Of a stretch of 64,000 nucleotides of DNA, positions 22,073 through 34,220 are shown piece after piece. Below the pieces are notes generated by a model. The model was not told the origin of the DNA. It searched no databases and saw only the letters and a list, made by a program, of their open reading frames with translations. Position numbers and translations under genes: made by a program. This DNA comes from Notospermus geniculatus (lineage: Eukaryota; Nemertea; Pilidiophora; Heteronemertea; Lineidae): NCBI GenBank assembly GCA_002633025.1, contig NMRB01000520.1, forward strand, positions 21,639 to 85,638. The letters run 5' to 3'. Position 1 is the stretch's first letter. Each line of letters begins with the position of its first letter.

Positions 22073-22182
22073 CATTTTACCATGGTAATATAGCGCGGTA
22101 AAGGACAGCTTACCATGGTATAAGTGGCTTTCACCACAGTAAACCTTCTTTTACCGTGCGAAATTACCATTGGTAAAATGGA
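22073..22182. repeat. Short hairpin, arms CATTTTACCATGGTAAT
   Basis: Inverted ends and an extra internal TTACCATGG motif. Confidence 0.55.
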
Positions 22183-24200
22183 GAATATTTTTTTATGTGG
22201 GGGAACGGTTGCCAATTTCTTGCGCAAGACCCATGCTGGTCGGTCCAAGGAAATGCCCACTCATCACACAACGTGACGCACCACCAAACCGTATCCAACC
22301 CATTTCATCGCTTCAAAAGGCCTACCGGTATGTACGGCTGTTTTAAAGTCCAAGTTGCATCTCAAAATTGACTAGAGTACCCAGATTATTACTGAAGTGT
22401 ATAGAATACACAAGTACGCGTATTTCGTTTTTTGTTTCATCAAATTCGGATGAGTAGTTTGGAAGATATCGCGGAGTATGTTGAAAATGCCAGTGCTATT
22501 TTCCGTACAGCCAGAAACCAGCCAGGTCGAAAATGCTAATTTATGCATGATGTCATTTCAGGTATGAATGAAATTAAATCCGAGCCGTCCAACGTGAAGA
22601 TAAAGTTTATTTTAATTTGCATATTTACTAGCAGACAAATTTCTGACTTCATTCTTTCACATGAATAGTTGCCGAAGTCCATCACAGCACTAAAATGCAT
22701 GCTCATTATGCAAGTTCCTGAGATGACGTCATCAAATGAGGCCCAACATTCTCCTCTGACCAAATCCATTAAATTTGTCATAACTTTTTAACCAATTGGA
22801 ATTTTTCAATGAAACAAAAAGCATCTTGATCAGTACAATGTATTATATCCCCTAACTTTCGTAAGCTGTAAAAAAGTAGGCACAACTGGGACTTTAAGTC
22901 TGCCCATGGAGGCGGTATAAGAACTGTGGCATTGTCCGGCTTAGGATCTTATAGGTGAGTACACACAGTATATGACATTGGTATAGGAAAATATACGATA
23001 GAAAAAAGTAAATGAAATACAATCATGTAATCAACTGCTAGTGCCAATATTTTTCGGATCAGATGAATCGTACAAATTAAAGAAAGACGCAAACAAATAC
23101 TAATGTAGGCGGAGTAAAATGTCCTGTCCCTGTAGGTTTAATTCCTTTAGGATCCTCTTGCATTGACTATCACCTTGGTAAGCGAAGATAGTGATCGACA
23201 GCCTTCAGAATATGCATCTCAATATCTTTTTTTAACTTTAGTGATTGTTATTTTTTGTAAGGAGTGTATTGGATGTCACGATTTCAGTATTGGTTTTAGT
23301 AACCCAGTATCCCTCGGGAGAACCTTCCTTTTTATTTCATGAAGGAAAGCCGAAGACATTAGACTCCTGCAACAAAACCATCCACCTCTGCAGGGGAGAT
23401 ACTCACGAAATATCACCCGTTTTTTCCTCATCGATTTAGAGCGCCACGATATGCATTAACGTTTCTATCTCATGGCGGCCGACGTAACCTTTGACCTTTA
23501 GGCAACCTCGTTTATGCATGCTCGACAAGAATGTTCAAATCTATCTATTTGAATGATCTAGGTTACCAATTATGCATTGAGACTGTTGCCACACATAAAA
23601 GAATGAATTGACGCATGGTATCTTACTTGATGAAGGGTTATTTACGCTATGACAGCGCGTTGAACTTCTCAAGTGATGAAAAGAATGGCGGCCATTTTTG
23701 TCAGCTGCATGTACGGTTTCGACATAGTATCAGTCTAGACTAGGTGTTGACCGATGGCTTTGTATGGTTTGGACAGGACACCAGTTTTATCACGTTGGTT
23801 CCCGATTCCGCCGTTAGGGGAGGGATACTGAGGCATACCTAATGCATACTGTGGCCCTGTACGGGGCTAAATAAGACACGGCGGCTTTATAAAGGCAACA
23901 GGTCGTTGTTTTCAGTCGAAACAATCCTTACGGCTACAGGGGAGTTTTCGGGAGAATCCATAGTGCGGTTGCCTTTTTGGACCATCTTGTGTTGAGCCAG
24001 TAATCACTGGGGACAGGTGCAAGCACCCGCTGGACCCCTGGCGTTGGGAAATAGACACCACACCGTATTTGTCACCACCGACCTTCATTTATAGATTTTC
24101 GGTGCGTTTGCTGCGACGGAAATGACGAGCAATTTCGACCAGAGATTTGTTCTTTCGGTACCTGCTGCAAAATTTGACTTTTTTTAATAGACTAACCTGA
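22183..24200. other. Intergenic, nothing recognised
   Basis: About 2 kb without a supported exon, tandem array or clear hairpin. It is one of the least repetitive stretches and could hold regulatory sequence; I see nothing specific. Confidence 0.4.
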
Positions 24201-24466
24201 TTCTTAATTCTGATGTTGTTGAAACTCATGAGACTTGTTTATCGAAAACTATCAAGTCTTATTTCTGATGTTGTTGAAACTCATGACTTGTTTATCGAAA
24301 ACTACATGTATCAAGTCTTATTTCTGATGTTGTTAAAACTCATGACTTGTTTATCGAAAACTAACAAGTCTTATTTCTGATGTTGTTGAAACTCATGAGA
24401 CTTGTTTATCGAAAACTAACAAGTATTATTTCTGATGTTGTTGGAACTCATGACTTGTTTATCGAA
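24201..24466. repeat. 53-bp tandem repeat, five copies
   Basis: The unit starts about TCTTATTTCTGATGTTGTTG and ends GTTTATCGAAAACTAACAAG. The copy near 24305-24310 carries an extra CATGTA at a TA (AACTACATGTATCAAG versus AACTATCAAG). Two copies have an extra GA before CTTG. Confidence 0.9.
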
Positions 24467-24925
24467 ACAGCTTCCAGACCCATCTCCCGAGACGCGAAAA
24501 AAATATGGCATGTCATTTTGTCATCAGTATGCCGCCTTGCGAAACTTTATTCCCTGGTGATTTCGCAGTGATCCAGCGCGCTGCACGTTATCGGTTGAAT
24601 AAATGTGACATCCTAACTCAATGTTGGCTCTCCACTTGCTGTACACAGTGAGAGGTGCAGTTCATATCGTCTATATTACAAAAAGCGTGGCCCATGGCAA
24701 TATTCTAGCGTTTGACGCAACGTCTGAAGTGTCTTCGAAGACATTTCCCTAACATCACATATTCAAATCTTTCCCCTTTTTTCGGGTCGACGCTGGCATC
24801 CTCAGGTTGGGCCAGAATATTTTGTAGTGTAAATTTCGATGTTATGTATACCACCATGTCATGCGGAAATTACCTGGGACGCGGTAGTAGGCATTCGATT
24901 TTGGTACGTTCAGTGTATGGTATTA
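24467..24925. other. Intergenic, nothing recognised
   Basis: No supported feature. Confidence 0.3.
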
Positions 24926-25074
24926 GGGAGGTTTAGAAATCAAGCGATCAACGTAAACGTTAACGACAACGTTATTTTTGTGCCGAAAATGCAATATAAA
25001 ATCAGGTTAATGTGTAGTATGAAAAATAACGTTGTCGTAAAGTTTACGTTTATCGTTTGGTTTCTAAACCTCCC
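24926..25074. mobile_element. TA-target MITE GGGAGGTTTAGAAATCAA (copy)
   Basis: Ends GGGAGGTTTAGAAATCAAGC / its inverse, TA duplicated on both sides. Family members: 40976-41262, 45167-45316, 54961-55107, 62138-62277 and 62530-62704. Termini are GG..CC. Confidence 0.9.
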
Positions 25075-25872
25075 TATTGTCATGCATCTCTCATGCAAAG
25101 TGTGTTACGGCGGCGTCGGTTAAACCTGTGATGATGGCTTATGATTGGATCCCTCATCAAACAGCGCCATCTATTGATGAGTCTTTACTTTTTGCGCAAA
25201 TTCGCCAGTATTTAGTGGGTCTATCTCTGTGGCCAACTGAGCACTGGGGACGAGTGTAGGTAGATGGAAGCTACTCCATGGGAAGAAGGTGAAAAATGGG
25301 GTGTTCGGCGGAGCCCACCGTGTCAATATGAATTATTGATATCATAATAAATCTTCATTACCATAGTCGTATGTATTTGTGAAAGAAATATGATCAATTG
25401 TGATGGAAATATCATCACCGAGTTATGGAATCTCATCATAGGAAAATAAATTTGGTTTTAGGTAGATAGGCACACTGGTTGGAGATGAAGACTATGAGGA
25501 TAGTATTCAGGAGGTTGTTGACATCACTGCTAGCAAAAATAGATAAGCGATATCTATTTTTGCTGCTAGTGTTGTCCTGTCATTCCGCCGTGACAGCTGC
25601 TGCTGCGCTGTACAATGAAGCCATGAAGTTTGAGGAGGAGCCTGATAGCCGCGTGGTTATCATGTCCGCTTAAGCCCCCGCCACATATCCACTCCTGGGC
25701 CCGTACGGCGAGTAAAAACAAACAGATTGCCCCTGATCCCCGGGGAATGAAAACCGTAGAAATGAAAATGAAAATCAACATGAAAATGAAAATGAAAATC
25801 GTAATGGACCCGTAATGGGTGGGGAAAATCGTACGGGGCCCGGTGGATATGTGACGCGGTACACCGGGTCGA
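25075..25872. other. Intergenic with perfect 47-bp hairpin at 25525-25571
   Basis: The arms CACTGCTAGCAAAAATAGAT fold back on themselves around GCG. A 64-codon open frame at 25479-25673 runs through this hairpin and is therefore doubtful. (GAAAAT)n-like repeats lie at 25760-25800. Confidence 0.55.
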
Positions 25873-26045
25873 GGTGTAACGTTTTTCAGTGTGGCCTTTT
25901 TTCTGTGTGATTCCCATTGTTCGGAACACCTTGGGAAACGGACTTGCTGTTTCGCTGTGTGGCGCCCATTGTCAAGTCGCGGCTTATTCCGTCAATCTAT
26001 TGTATTGTCACACTGACACATGGGCCTCACTGAAAAACGTTACAA
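25873..26045. mobile_element. MITE, TIR GGTGTAACGTTTTTCAGTG
   Basis: The best-preserved family copy: GGTGTAACGTTTTTCAGTG at the left and CACTGAAAAACGTTACA at the right. Confidence 0.8.
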
Positions 26046-26220
26046 CTTTGCAAAAACTCCCTAATTAAGCCGTGGTGTCTTGTACCTTGTTCCACACGAC
26101 AACGATCCAATCCAAGTGAGGAACATGAGTTGCTTGATATGGCCTCTTCCATACTTACCAACGCCAATAATGCTTTGGATGGAAAGAATGCAAATACAGT
26201 ACAATAATGCAATACTGCCA

Positions 26221-26877
26221 TGTAGTTTTCCGCAGTATACCCAGCATAGTCCTCTCCAAGTGTGAGAGGCGGCCGTAAACAGTTCGTCTTTCATGTAGTT
26301 TTCCGCAGTATACCCAGCATAGTCCTCTCCAAGTGTGAGAGGCGGCCGTAAACAGTTTGTCTTTCATGTAGTTTTCCGCAGTATACCCAGCATAGCCCTC
26401 TCCAAGTGTGAGAGGCGGCCGTAAACAGTTCGTCTTTCATGTAGTTTTCCGCAGTATACCCAGCATAGCCCTCTCCAAGTGTGAGAGGCGGCCGTAAACA
26501 GTTCGTCTTTCATGTAGTTTTCCGCAGTATACCCAGCATAGCCCTCTCCAAGTGTGAGAGGCGGCCGTAAACAGTTCGTCTTTCATGTAGTTTTCCGCAG
26601 TATACCCAGCATAGCCCTCTCCAAGTGTGAGAGGCGGCCGTAAACAGTTCGTCTTTCATGTAGTTTTCCGCAGTATACCCAGCATAGCCCTCTCCAAGTG
26701 TGAGAGGCGGCCGTAAACAGTTCGTCTTTCATGTAGTTTTCCGCAGTATACCCAGCATAGCCCTCTCCAAGTGTGAGAGGCGGCCGTAAACAGTTCGTCT
26801 TTCATGTAGTTTTCCGCAGTATACCCAGCATAGCCCTCTCCAAGTGTGAGAGGCGGCCGTAAACAGTTTGTCTTTCC
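26221..26877. repeat. 73-bp tandem repeat, nine copies
   Basis: Units begin TGTAGTTTTCCGCAGTATAC every 73 bp (26221, 26294, ... 26805) and are nearly identical. The first two carry AGTCCTC where the rest have AGCCCTC; copies 2 and 9 have TTTGTC for TTCGTC. Because 73 is not a multiple of three, the minus-strand open frames here read the unit in all three frames and are not genes. This is satellite-like and not CRISPR, since there are no unique spacers. Confidence 0.97.
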
Positions 26878-27106
26878 ACTCGATACGGTGATGACACTCT
26901 TAGATCTTAATTGCTCCCTCAAGGAAAATGATCAATAAATGCGTCGTCTGATGGGTGAGAAACAAGCCGTCAAACTCGGATGAAATGGACTCCGTATGGT
27001 TTGTCTATTGCCTTATCGTTATGAAATGTTTAATAATTCAACTCGGTAACACATTTCGGATATTAGGTTCGCGTGGAAGAATCACATCGCAAAAAGTCAT
27101 ATTATA
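26878..27106. other. Intergenic
   Basis: Nothing recognised. Confidence 0.3.
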
Positions 27107-27484
27107 GCCGTGGTTACACTACATAAAAATACCCGTGTTTTTCCAGACCCGTGTCAAACCCGTGTGTGCGAAAATCCCGACGAGAGGTCACACCACTACA
27201 TTGTAGTTAAGTAGCCCGGCGACAGTTGCGCTGCATGCACTGACTCTTCAGTCATTTCTCTATTGGTCCACATTGCTGGAGGCGCGAAAACGGCGTCACT
27301 TAATGGCTGCGCCATCTGTAGCCGTGCTAAAGAACTAATGAGACACGGGGATTTCGAAAAGCACGGCGAGATTGCCGTGTTCCAGAAACCCGTGTTTTTC
27401 AGACACGGGTTTCTTGAAGCCCGGCTAGCTATTCATAGGTGTGACCGCAAAAAACCCGGGGATTTTATGTAGTGTAACCACGGC
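27107..27484. mobile_element. MITE, TIR GCCGTGGTTACACTACATAA
   Basis: Perfect ends GCCGTGGTTACACTACATAA and their inverse, flanked by TTATA on both sides. The subterminal ACACGGG motifs repeat many times in both orientations. The second member is at 19612-19970. Confidence 0.9.
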
Positions 27485-27489
27485 TTATA

Positions 27490-28235
27490 TCATCATAAAG
27501 GGTTTACATGTAACTGCGAACGATATAGTGACTGAGGGATATACTTCATGTGTTGCCACAAGATGTCTCTCACTGCCTGAATTTTGGCCTTTACGTAATA
27601 GGCAGGAGCTTCAACTTTTTTTGTGGTGGTGGTGGAGTGCATGAATGTGTCAAGTTGATGCCTTGAATTCCATTTCTGAGAATAACAGAGCTATTGTCAG
27701 CGTCATTTAGTGTAAAGGGCCTGTCACACTGAAGTAGTTCTCAAAACGTCCTGCCCCGTCCTAAAAAATCGTAAAACGGGATAGAACGTTTAACCCTTGG
27801 CCAAATAATGCCTCGATGTTCTGGAGCACCCTTCCCGTCAATGAAGTTCGTAAAAAGACTGTAAAACGGTGCCACTACGTCCACTCCGTTCGCACACAGT
27901 TTGAGCCCGTTCGGCAAAATTTTCAAGAACGTACTGAGAACTAGCTCAGTGTGATTACATTACAGTTGCAATGTATACGTAAGCCTATTCAAATGTACAC
28001 GATCCTGCCAGATCATCGTTCGTGGGATTCTCATTAATTCAGTCGTCTTGTATCATAAGATAAACCAGTCGGAATTCAATAGCATTTGCAACGAACATGC
28101 AGAAGGACCTTGCCTATCATATGAAAGAGTCGGAATTAAAATCGTTTGAAGTTTACAGGGATACTGTCCACATTTAAAAAATGCCAAATTTGTAAGTTGA
28201 AACTTCTGATGTTTGATTCCTTTATGATATCATGG
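27490..28235 (+). repeat. Dispersed repeat R3, copy 2
   Basis: Aligns with 29565-30045 and 6011-6412. It carries CATGTA at 27507-27512 (GGTTTACATGTAACTGCG versus GGTTTAACTGCG in copy 3) and is interrupted by the hairpin at 27718-27957. Confidence 0.85.
27718..27957. mobile_element. MITE, TIR CACACTGAAGTAGTTCTCA
   Basis: Left CCTGTCACACTGAAGTAGTT and right AACTAGCTCAGTGTGATTAC are inverted, and the inner ACGTCCTG.. / ..AACGTACT arms continue. The sister is at 30088-30300. Confidence 0.8.
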
Positions 28236-29564
28236 AATGCAATATCCCTTCAACATGTTCAGCTTTGTTGGCTTTTCAGAAGACTTTCCAAGCCACCGTA
28301 GCGTAGAACCTGTTATTGTAATACTGAAGAAAAAAAACATTCGAGCTGTGCTACAAGGTTACCCGCATAAGATACGATTTCCTTCCGCTGAAGTCAAGAA
28401 GGCAAAGCTTTATTTTTAGAAGCTTATTTTATTTAGAACAGATCAAAGGAAGTAACAAGAAGGATCTGGTATTACCATAAGAATGACACTGATTAAAGGA
28501 AAGGAATAAAGCCTTTCAAGAATAGTGGGTTGCTGTATTTTTAAAGGCAACGGCCGTCGTAGACTGGTTTCCTCGATCCGCCAACTGAGGTCAGCTTGGG
28601 ACAGGCTCCTCACACTTCTGCAGGTAACAAGTAGCCAAGATGGGTAAACATGGACGAAGGCCGTAGTGACAGGTTAAAACTGCCCCTGAAAATAAGAATT
28701 AGGGAATTTTGGCATTTTTCGCTAACTTTTCGATTTCTCAAATTGGGAGTAGAATTTTTCCCATTTTGAGAAATTTTCTTAAAATGACATGACATTTTTT
28801 TTTTCGGGCGATATTTCTCTACAATCGGAAAAAATTTAACCCCAACAACTGCGAACAAAATAATATCGTATTGTTCATTCTCATCTGGGCGATTGGTTTC
28901 CATAGCATTGAACAATTGAAGCGGGCACTTTTTAGGCCTACAGGGGAACATTCTTTACTGTTGCAGTATATGTGTTAGTACATGTACACCACTCGAACTG
29001 GACACCCCGTCGAGTCCATATTTTTGCCAAACCACCTCTCCTACGAGGTCGGCCGCGATTATGTCATGAAAAAACTCGTAATTACGTAGCTTGACGTCAC
29101 CATCCATTTGTTTTGATGTATGTGGGCCACACTACATGTAGTTATGCGATCCATGCATATTCGAAAGGTGTATAAAAAGATCCCCGGAGCATGTAAAAAA
29201 CATGCAACATCGCAACGAAAAAACAGGTGTTTTGTAGCTGCATTATTCATGTGGGGGCTGCTGAGATAATTAGCCTCCCATCTGGTCGCCTAAAGATAAA
29301 AAATAAGATGTTATCCATCCGGCATACATGTATGTATTGGCTACTCTGCTAAGGGCGCTATCGCTGATAACCTTTCGGTGTTATGGTTGTGTGCTATTTT
29401 CGCGCAAAGTTTCCTTTGAGAAATGGGCATTTACTGGACATTCGCCCTCCAAACGCCCGCTGTAGTTGTCGTGCATGTGTAGATGGTAGGGGGACCACTA
29501 CAGGGTATAGCCTATCCCTGAAGACGTACAATCTTGTCGGCCTTTACCTCACCTGTACCATAAA
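28236..29564. other. Intergenic, nothing recognised
   Basis: AT-rich, with no supported exon. Short open frames (for example 28610-28951 minus) are low-complexity. Confidence 0.35.
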
Positions 29565-30045
29565 GGAATCAACCATAAAGGTTTAACTGCGAACGATGAG
29601 CTACTGAGGGATACACTTCCTGTGTTGCCACCAGATGTCTCTCACTGCCTGAATTTTGGCTTTACGTAATAGGCACGAGCTTCAACTTTTTTTGTGGTGA
29701 AGAGGTACATGAACCTGCCAAAATGATGCTTTGAATTCCATTTCTGACGATAACTGAGCTATTTTCAGCACAATTAGTGTTCCATGTACAAATGTACGTC
29801 AGCCTATTCAAATGTACACCGATCACCCTGAACACACATCGTTCGTGGGGTTCTCATTAATTCAGACCTTTTGTATCATAAGATCAACTAGTCGGAATTC
29901 AACAAAATTTGCAGTGAATGTGCAGAAGGGTCTTGCCTATCACATGGAAACGTCAGAATGCAAAAGTGATATTGTCCACATTTATAAAATGCTAAATTTG
30001 TCAGTTGAACCTTTATGGTTGATTCCTTTATGCCTGTACCTATCA
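29565..30045 (+). repeat. Dispersed repeat R3, copy 3
   Basis: Lacks the 6-bp TA insertions present in copies 1 and 2, so it serves as the ancestral state for those comparisons. Confidence 0.85.
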
Positions 30046-30087
30046 TGTGCCCTGTGACATGCACTGCAAAGATCCGGCCGGACTAAG

Positions 30088-30300
30088 GTACTGTCACACT
30101 GAGCTACTTCTCAAAACGTCCTGTGCCGTCCTCGAAAACGTGTAATGTTGGCCAGATAATGTCTCGAAGTGCTGGTGCACCCTTCCGTCCACGAAGTTCG
30201 TAAAAGACTGTAAAAAGTTGCCGCTACATCCACTCCGTTCGCACACAGTTTGAGCCCATTTTGCAATGTTTTCAAGAACGTACTGAGAACTAGCTCAGCG
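30088..30300. mobile_element. MITE, TIR CACACTGAGCTACTTCTCA
   Basis: Second member of the 27718-27957 family, with matching inner blocks 'cacccttccgtcca' and 'cactccgttcgcacacagtt'. Confidence 0.75.
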
Positions 30301-30451
30301 CATTAGAAGGCTAAAAGTCCAGTAGGATGCTGATGCATTAGGCCCTGTTCTCAACCATCCTCCTCCCACCCCATACCCATGGTTCCATGTTTATGTACCG
30401 TGGGTGAATCGATACAAGGCAATAACCGGCACCCCAGGTGGAGATGCATAT

Positions 30452-31329
30452 TTAAGTGTCAGTCCACGGATAGACCATGCAAAATCAGCAAAAAGTGCTA
30501 AGGTGGGAGGTCGGCAGATCTGGCTCAAATTCCTACCAGAAGGTGGTCTTGGGGCACAATAAAGACAGGCCAAATATTTCGGAGATTGGTCACACCGTTT
30601 GGGAGTAAGGGGCTAAAATACAGCCAAAAAAATACATTTTTTAAGATAACAGCAATTTTCATCAAAATACTGTCCATTTGAGTGAATTTTCAGGCGTTGG
30701 CAGGCAACAGCAGTAGATATTTTTTATATGTCAATGAAAATAGATGTCCCCTGTATTTTTTTCCCATTTTTCGTTTGTTCCAAATCACTCTTGATTTAAA
30801 GGTGCAGTGCTTTTTTGCACTCTTGTCAAAAAAGGTATGGTTTGGTCTACAAAGAATTACGGACCCTCTGCAGGGGTGAGGAAGGTGAGCACATCAGGGA
30901 AAGGAGTAGGGGGATGTCTCTCTTTATTAAAGGAATAAAATCTTTGCCCGCTCTTTCCATTGTAGAGATATGCAGGTGCATAAATGCACTTAACTGATGT
31001 ACTACGAATGTACACGAACATCAAAATGTCTATATATACACAGGCATATCTCTGCAATGGAAAGAGCGGGCAAAGATTTTCTTTTTGTTTTTTAAAGATG
31101 GAGTCTCACCCTACAATTTCAGACCAGTTTTGTCAATCAGGACCCTGCAGAGGGTTGACCCATTTTAACCCCTATTTTGCTATATACACCCAACCAGCCA
31201 ATTAATTGGGCCAATATTTTGCTTGCCTTTGTCCCTCACCAGGGGGTAACTACACACCAAATTTCATCGCAATCCGCCGACCCCCACCTTAGCACTTTCT
31301 GCATGGTCTATTCATGGACTTACACTTAA
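30452..31329. mobile_element. Long-TIR element with nested hairpin
   Basis: The ends TTAAGTGTCAGTCCACGGAT and its near inverse (..TGGACTTACACTTAA) are followed by inverted 'aaaagtgctaaggtggg'. A second hairpin (arms AAATCTTTGCCCGCTCTTTC) sits at 30938-31080. No transposase frame is seen. Confidence 0.8.
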
Positions 31330-31616
31330 AATCTTCATCACCAACGTGTAATGGAGGCTGGGAACCCGATGTCAGGCAGAAAAAACCAACGAGCGTGATA
31401 GTTTGCAATACGGGTTACATCGCCCGTGGTCTCTCCAAACAAAATCCGTCAAGAAGTAGGAAAAGGTTTCTCGACTTCCATTCATTCTACGACGTGATGA
31501 GGACTGCGTATAGCAACTTCTTTCCCATTTCGAGCATCACTCAACAGCAAGCGTCATAAAAAACCTCCGGTCCATCCGCAAAATTATTTTTGCCTCTTGC
31601 CAGAATCACCAGCATT
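31330..31616. other. Intergenic
   Basis: Nothing recognised. Confidence 0.3.
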
Positions 31617-32255
31617 AAAGGCGTCTTTGTTTGAAACTAATACAAAGGTAAACTGCAGCCGTGCTGATTTGGAAAGCATCGAGTCGAAAGTATTGAAAAA
31701 TAGCCGACGAATTAAAATTTGACGGATTATAATATTTATTGGTAAATGTAAAGTCGTCTCCAAATCTTGCAAATTTTCGACCCCAACCAGGGTCTTCCTC
31801 AGGCACTTTCTAGTTGAGATAACAGAAGTGAATCTTCCATATTTAAATATGGGTTGTTCTAAATATGACCATCGTTCTCTTTACTGGCTTACTATGAAGC
31901 ATATTTTTCTGTGTCGTACAGAAATTCGCAGTTAGTGAAAGTTGAAACAAAGGTATAGGCTGCAGCCCATGTGATTTCGAACACATCGAGTCTGAAGCCG
32001 CCGAGCTTTTCCGCAGAAATATCTGTTGAAAAATATCCAATAAATTCAGCTTGATAATAGTCTAAATTCTCTCAACAATAACCATCGTTCTTTTTAACTG
32101 GCTTGCTAAGAAACGTATTTTTCTGTGTCCTACAGAAAGTACGCAAGTAAAAGTTGAAACAAAGGTATAGTCTGCTGCCATGTGATTTTGAAGACATCGA
32201 CCTGGTCGAGTTTGAGGCTGCCGAACATTACCGCAGAAATGTCTGTTCAGAAGTG
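31617..32255. repeat. Three diverged direct repeats of ~200 bp
   Basis: 31865-32045 and 32078-32255 share CCATCGTTCT, 'gtatttttctgtgt', 'aaagttgaaacaaaggtata', 'catgtgatt' and 'ccgcagaaat'. A third, weaker copy lies near 31620-31720. They could be degenerate tandem exons read on the minus strand, but the frames are broken between copies. Confidence 0.65.
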
Positions 32256-32502
32256 ACGGAAAACTGTTGAAACTTGGTGGTACAGTCTTTGATTTTTGGT
32301 GTTTTTTCTGATGAGCTATTACATAATTATGTATACATGTACATTCTAACGTTTGCACTCTGTGGCGATGTCTGTAGGAGTTATCATTTTTATCAAACCC
32401 TTTGAATTTAATCCGAAAGCGCTATTTTGCTGACGAAAACACCGAATTCGTTAAAAAACACCAATTTGCTGACGAGGACCTTGCGTTTTTTTCAAAAACC
32501 CA

Positions 32503-32600
32503 AATATTTGCGCTTTGGGGATCGCGCGCGAGAAGATCGGTGGCGATTAGATCGCTTGCGATATCGCCTGGTGTGCTGCTGGATTTAATGATCTCAGCAT
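32503..32600. repeat. Fragment of the GCGATATCGCCTGGTGTGCT family
   Basis: Shares GATCGCTTGCGATATCGCCT and GGTGTGCTGCTGG with the TTAA element 55536-55949. Only one end is present. Confidence 0.6.
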
Positions 32601-34000
32601 CAGGTCGGCCCACTATAAGCATTCTGCATAATGCATCGTGTGAAATCGGCTAACCTCTTCCTACACTCTGCAGCAAGCAGCCAGATGCCGTGTTCAACGC
32701 TTTGGGATTTTCTCGTGCGACCAATCAGAAGCCTCATTTCTTCGTCGTTCACGGAAGAAAAAATATCAGTGATGTCATTTCATCAAATTTTGATTGGTCA
32801 ACGTCATTACCGGGAACACATCATGCACGTGGGTCGGTGCAAGCTTTGCCGTGATTGGTTGCTATTTTTGGTACCGGGGAAATCCGTTGAACACGGAATG
32901 TGGTTTGTTTGCGTGAAGGTCAAGGGAGGAGAAGCCGAGTCTTTACCTGAACTCAGAGAAGATGACTATAAGGCGACTGCACTGTGCATGCAAACTCAAG
33001 TCGAGTGATGTGAGTGGCAGTACCGTACTACATTACTCTCTATAAATGAACTTGAACAACGTAATTCAACCGAGATTCATCCGCCCGAAAACTCCGTGGA
33101 GAGATAAATAGGCAATCTAACGTCCCAGGGTAGAGATAACCCGAATTTGCTAATAGGAAGCCCATTCCCTTTTATGGCTGTTAGGAAATGCCGGCGAAAA
33201 AAATTACGTACTTCACTTAAAGCAATTTAGGCGCAACTTAATTAAATTTTGCTTTATATGGAGTGACTTTCTTCCTCTTGTTGGTAATTAATAAACCGTG
33301 TGCCTGAGGGTTACTGGGATGGGATAGGAGCACGACAAGCAGTAGAGATCGTGATATGAGACTGGTGTTGAGATGTCATGCAGCACTAATTGGTAAATCT
33401 AGATCAGCAAGGATTGTTTGTACGGAGGAAACAATGAGGAACCCGCAGAACTACGCCACGACGTGGCGCTGTCAGTGTAAGACCCGGAAGTCCTATTTTC
33501 TAACAGTATTTCCATTTACTTCTTGCCCCCAAAATAAACCACTCTCTTTGGTTCAATTTTGATTAAATTACACTGTCCTGTTTCATGTTCAAAGTTCTCC
33601 ATATATCACTGCTTTGTTTCGTCAGAAATGCCACAGGATGCCAATACTGACAACGTCTTTGGGGAAAATTTGCACGGAAAATTGTGTAGAAAAATGTACA
33701 CATGCTTTGACGACGTGACGTCAACAGCGAAAAAAGTGACGTCAGTACGTCATTCGGGTCTTGACTGCGCCATCTGCAGTCATGCGGGTTCCCCATTGAT
33801 GTCTAGGCTAAATTCATGATTCAGTTACCATCTCGCTCTACTGTTGATCATGTACTAAAATTTATGACTCGTGCGAACATGAAGGCCGTATCTTTCACGA
33901 AGATACGGGAAAGGTTGGCTGATTGATAGCGTAGCGTTGTCAAAAAAATTGATTTCCCCTCACAATCACAGTGCCATACAGTTGACAATACAGCAAATAT
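32601..34000. other. Intergenic, nothing recognised
   Basis: About 1.4 kb. A 125-codon open frame at 32631-33008 has no family resemblance and no convincing splice sites, so it is not called. Confidence 0.4.
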
Positions 34001-34159
34001 GAGCTGTCAGTCTCTATACCAATAGGTGTCACTACGGCCCAATTCAATGCCCAGAGGAGCCAACCATGCTTGATTGAGCACCAATCAAGATTTTTTTTTG
34101 TATTGGTCCGCTAGAACTTTGCTGCCATCTTTTGGCAATAAGCGCGGCTGACTGCTCCT
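34001..34159. mobile_element. MITE, TIR AGGAGCNGNCAG (copy)
   Basis: GAGCTGTCAGTC at the left is inverted as GCTGACTGCTCCT at the right, with AT flanks. Same family as 11213-11382 and 47074-47240. Confidence 0.75.
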
Positions 34160-34220
34160 ATTACCTCAGTCGTAGCAGTGGTTGCGCCTGTACGAGATTT
34201 CAACGGGCCTGTACAAACAC

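Noticed and set aside
23880-23990. TTTATAAAGG as a promoter TATA box
   Set aside because: No downstream exon or transcript start can be tied to it from sequence alone.
25479-25673. Small protein with a leader-like segment
   Set aside because: A perfect DNA hairpin (25525-25571) generates the hydrophobic part.
26221-26877. CRISPR-like regular spacing
   Set aside because: The whole 73-bp unit repeats, there are no unique spacers, and the genome is eukaryotic.
26061-26922. Minus-strand open frames over the 73-bp array
   Set aside because: The unit length is not a multiple of three, so the frames merely read one repeat in three phases.
32631-33008. 125-codon plus-strand frame
   Set aside because: No recognisable domain, splice context or start context.
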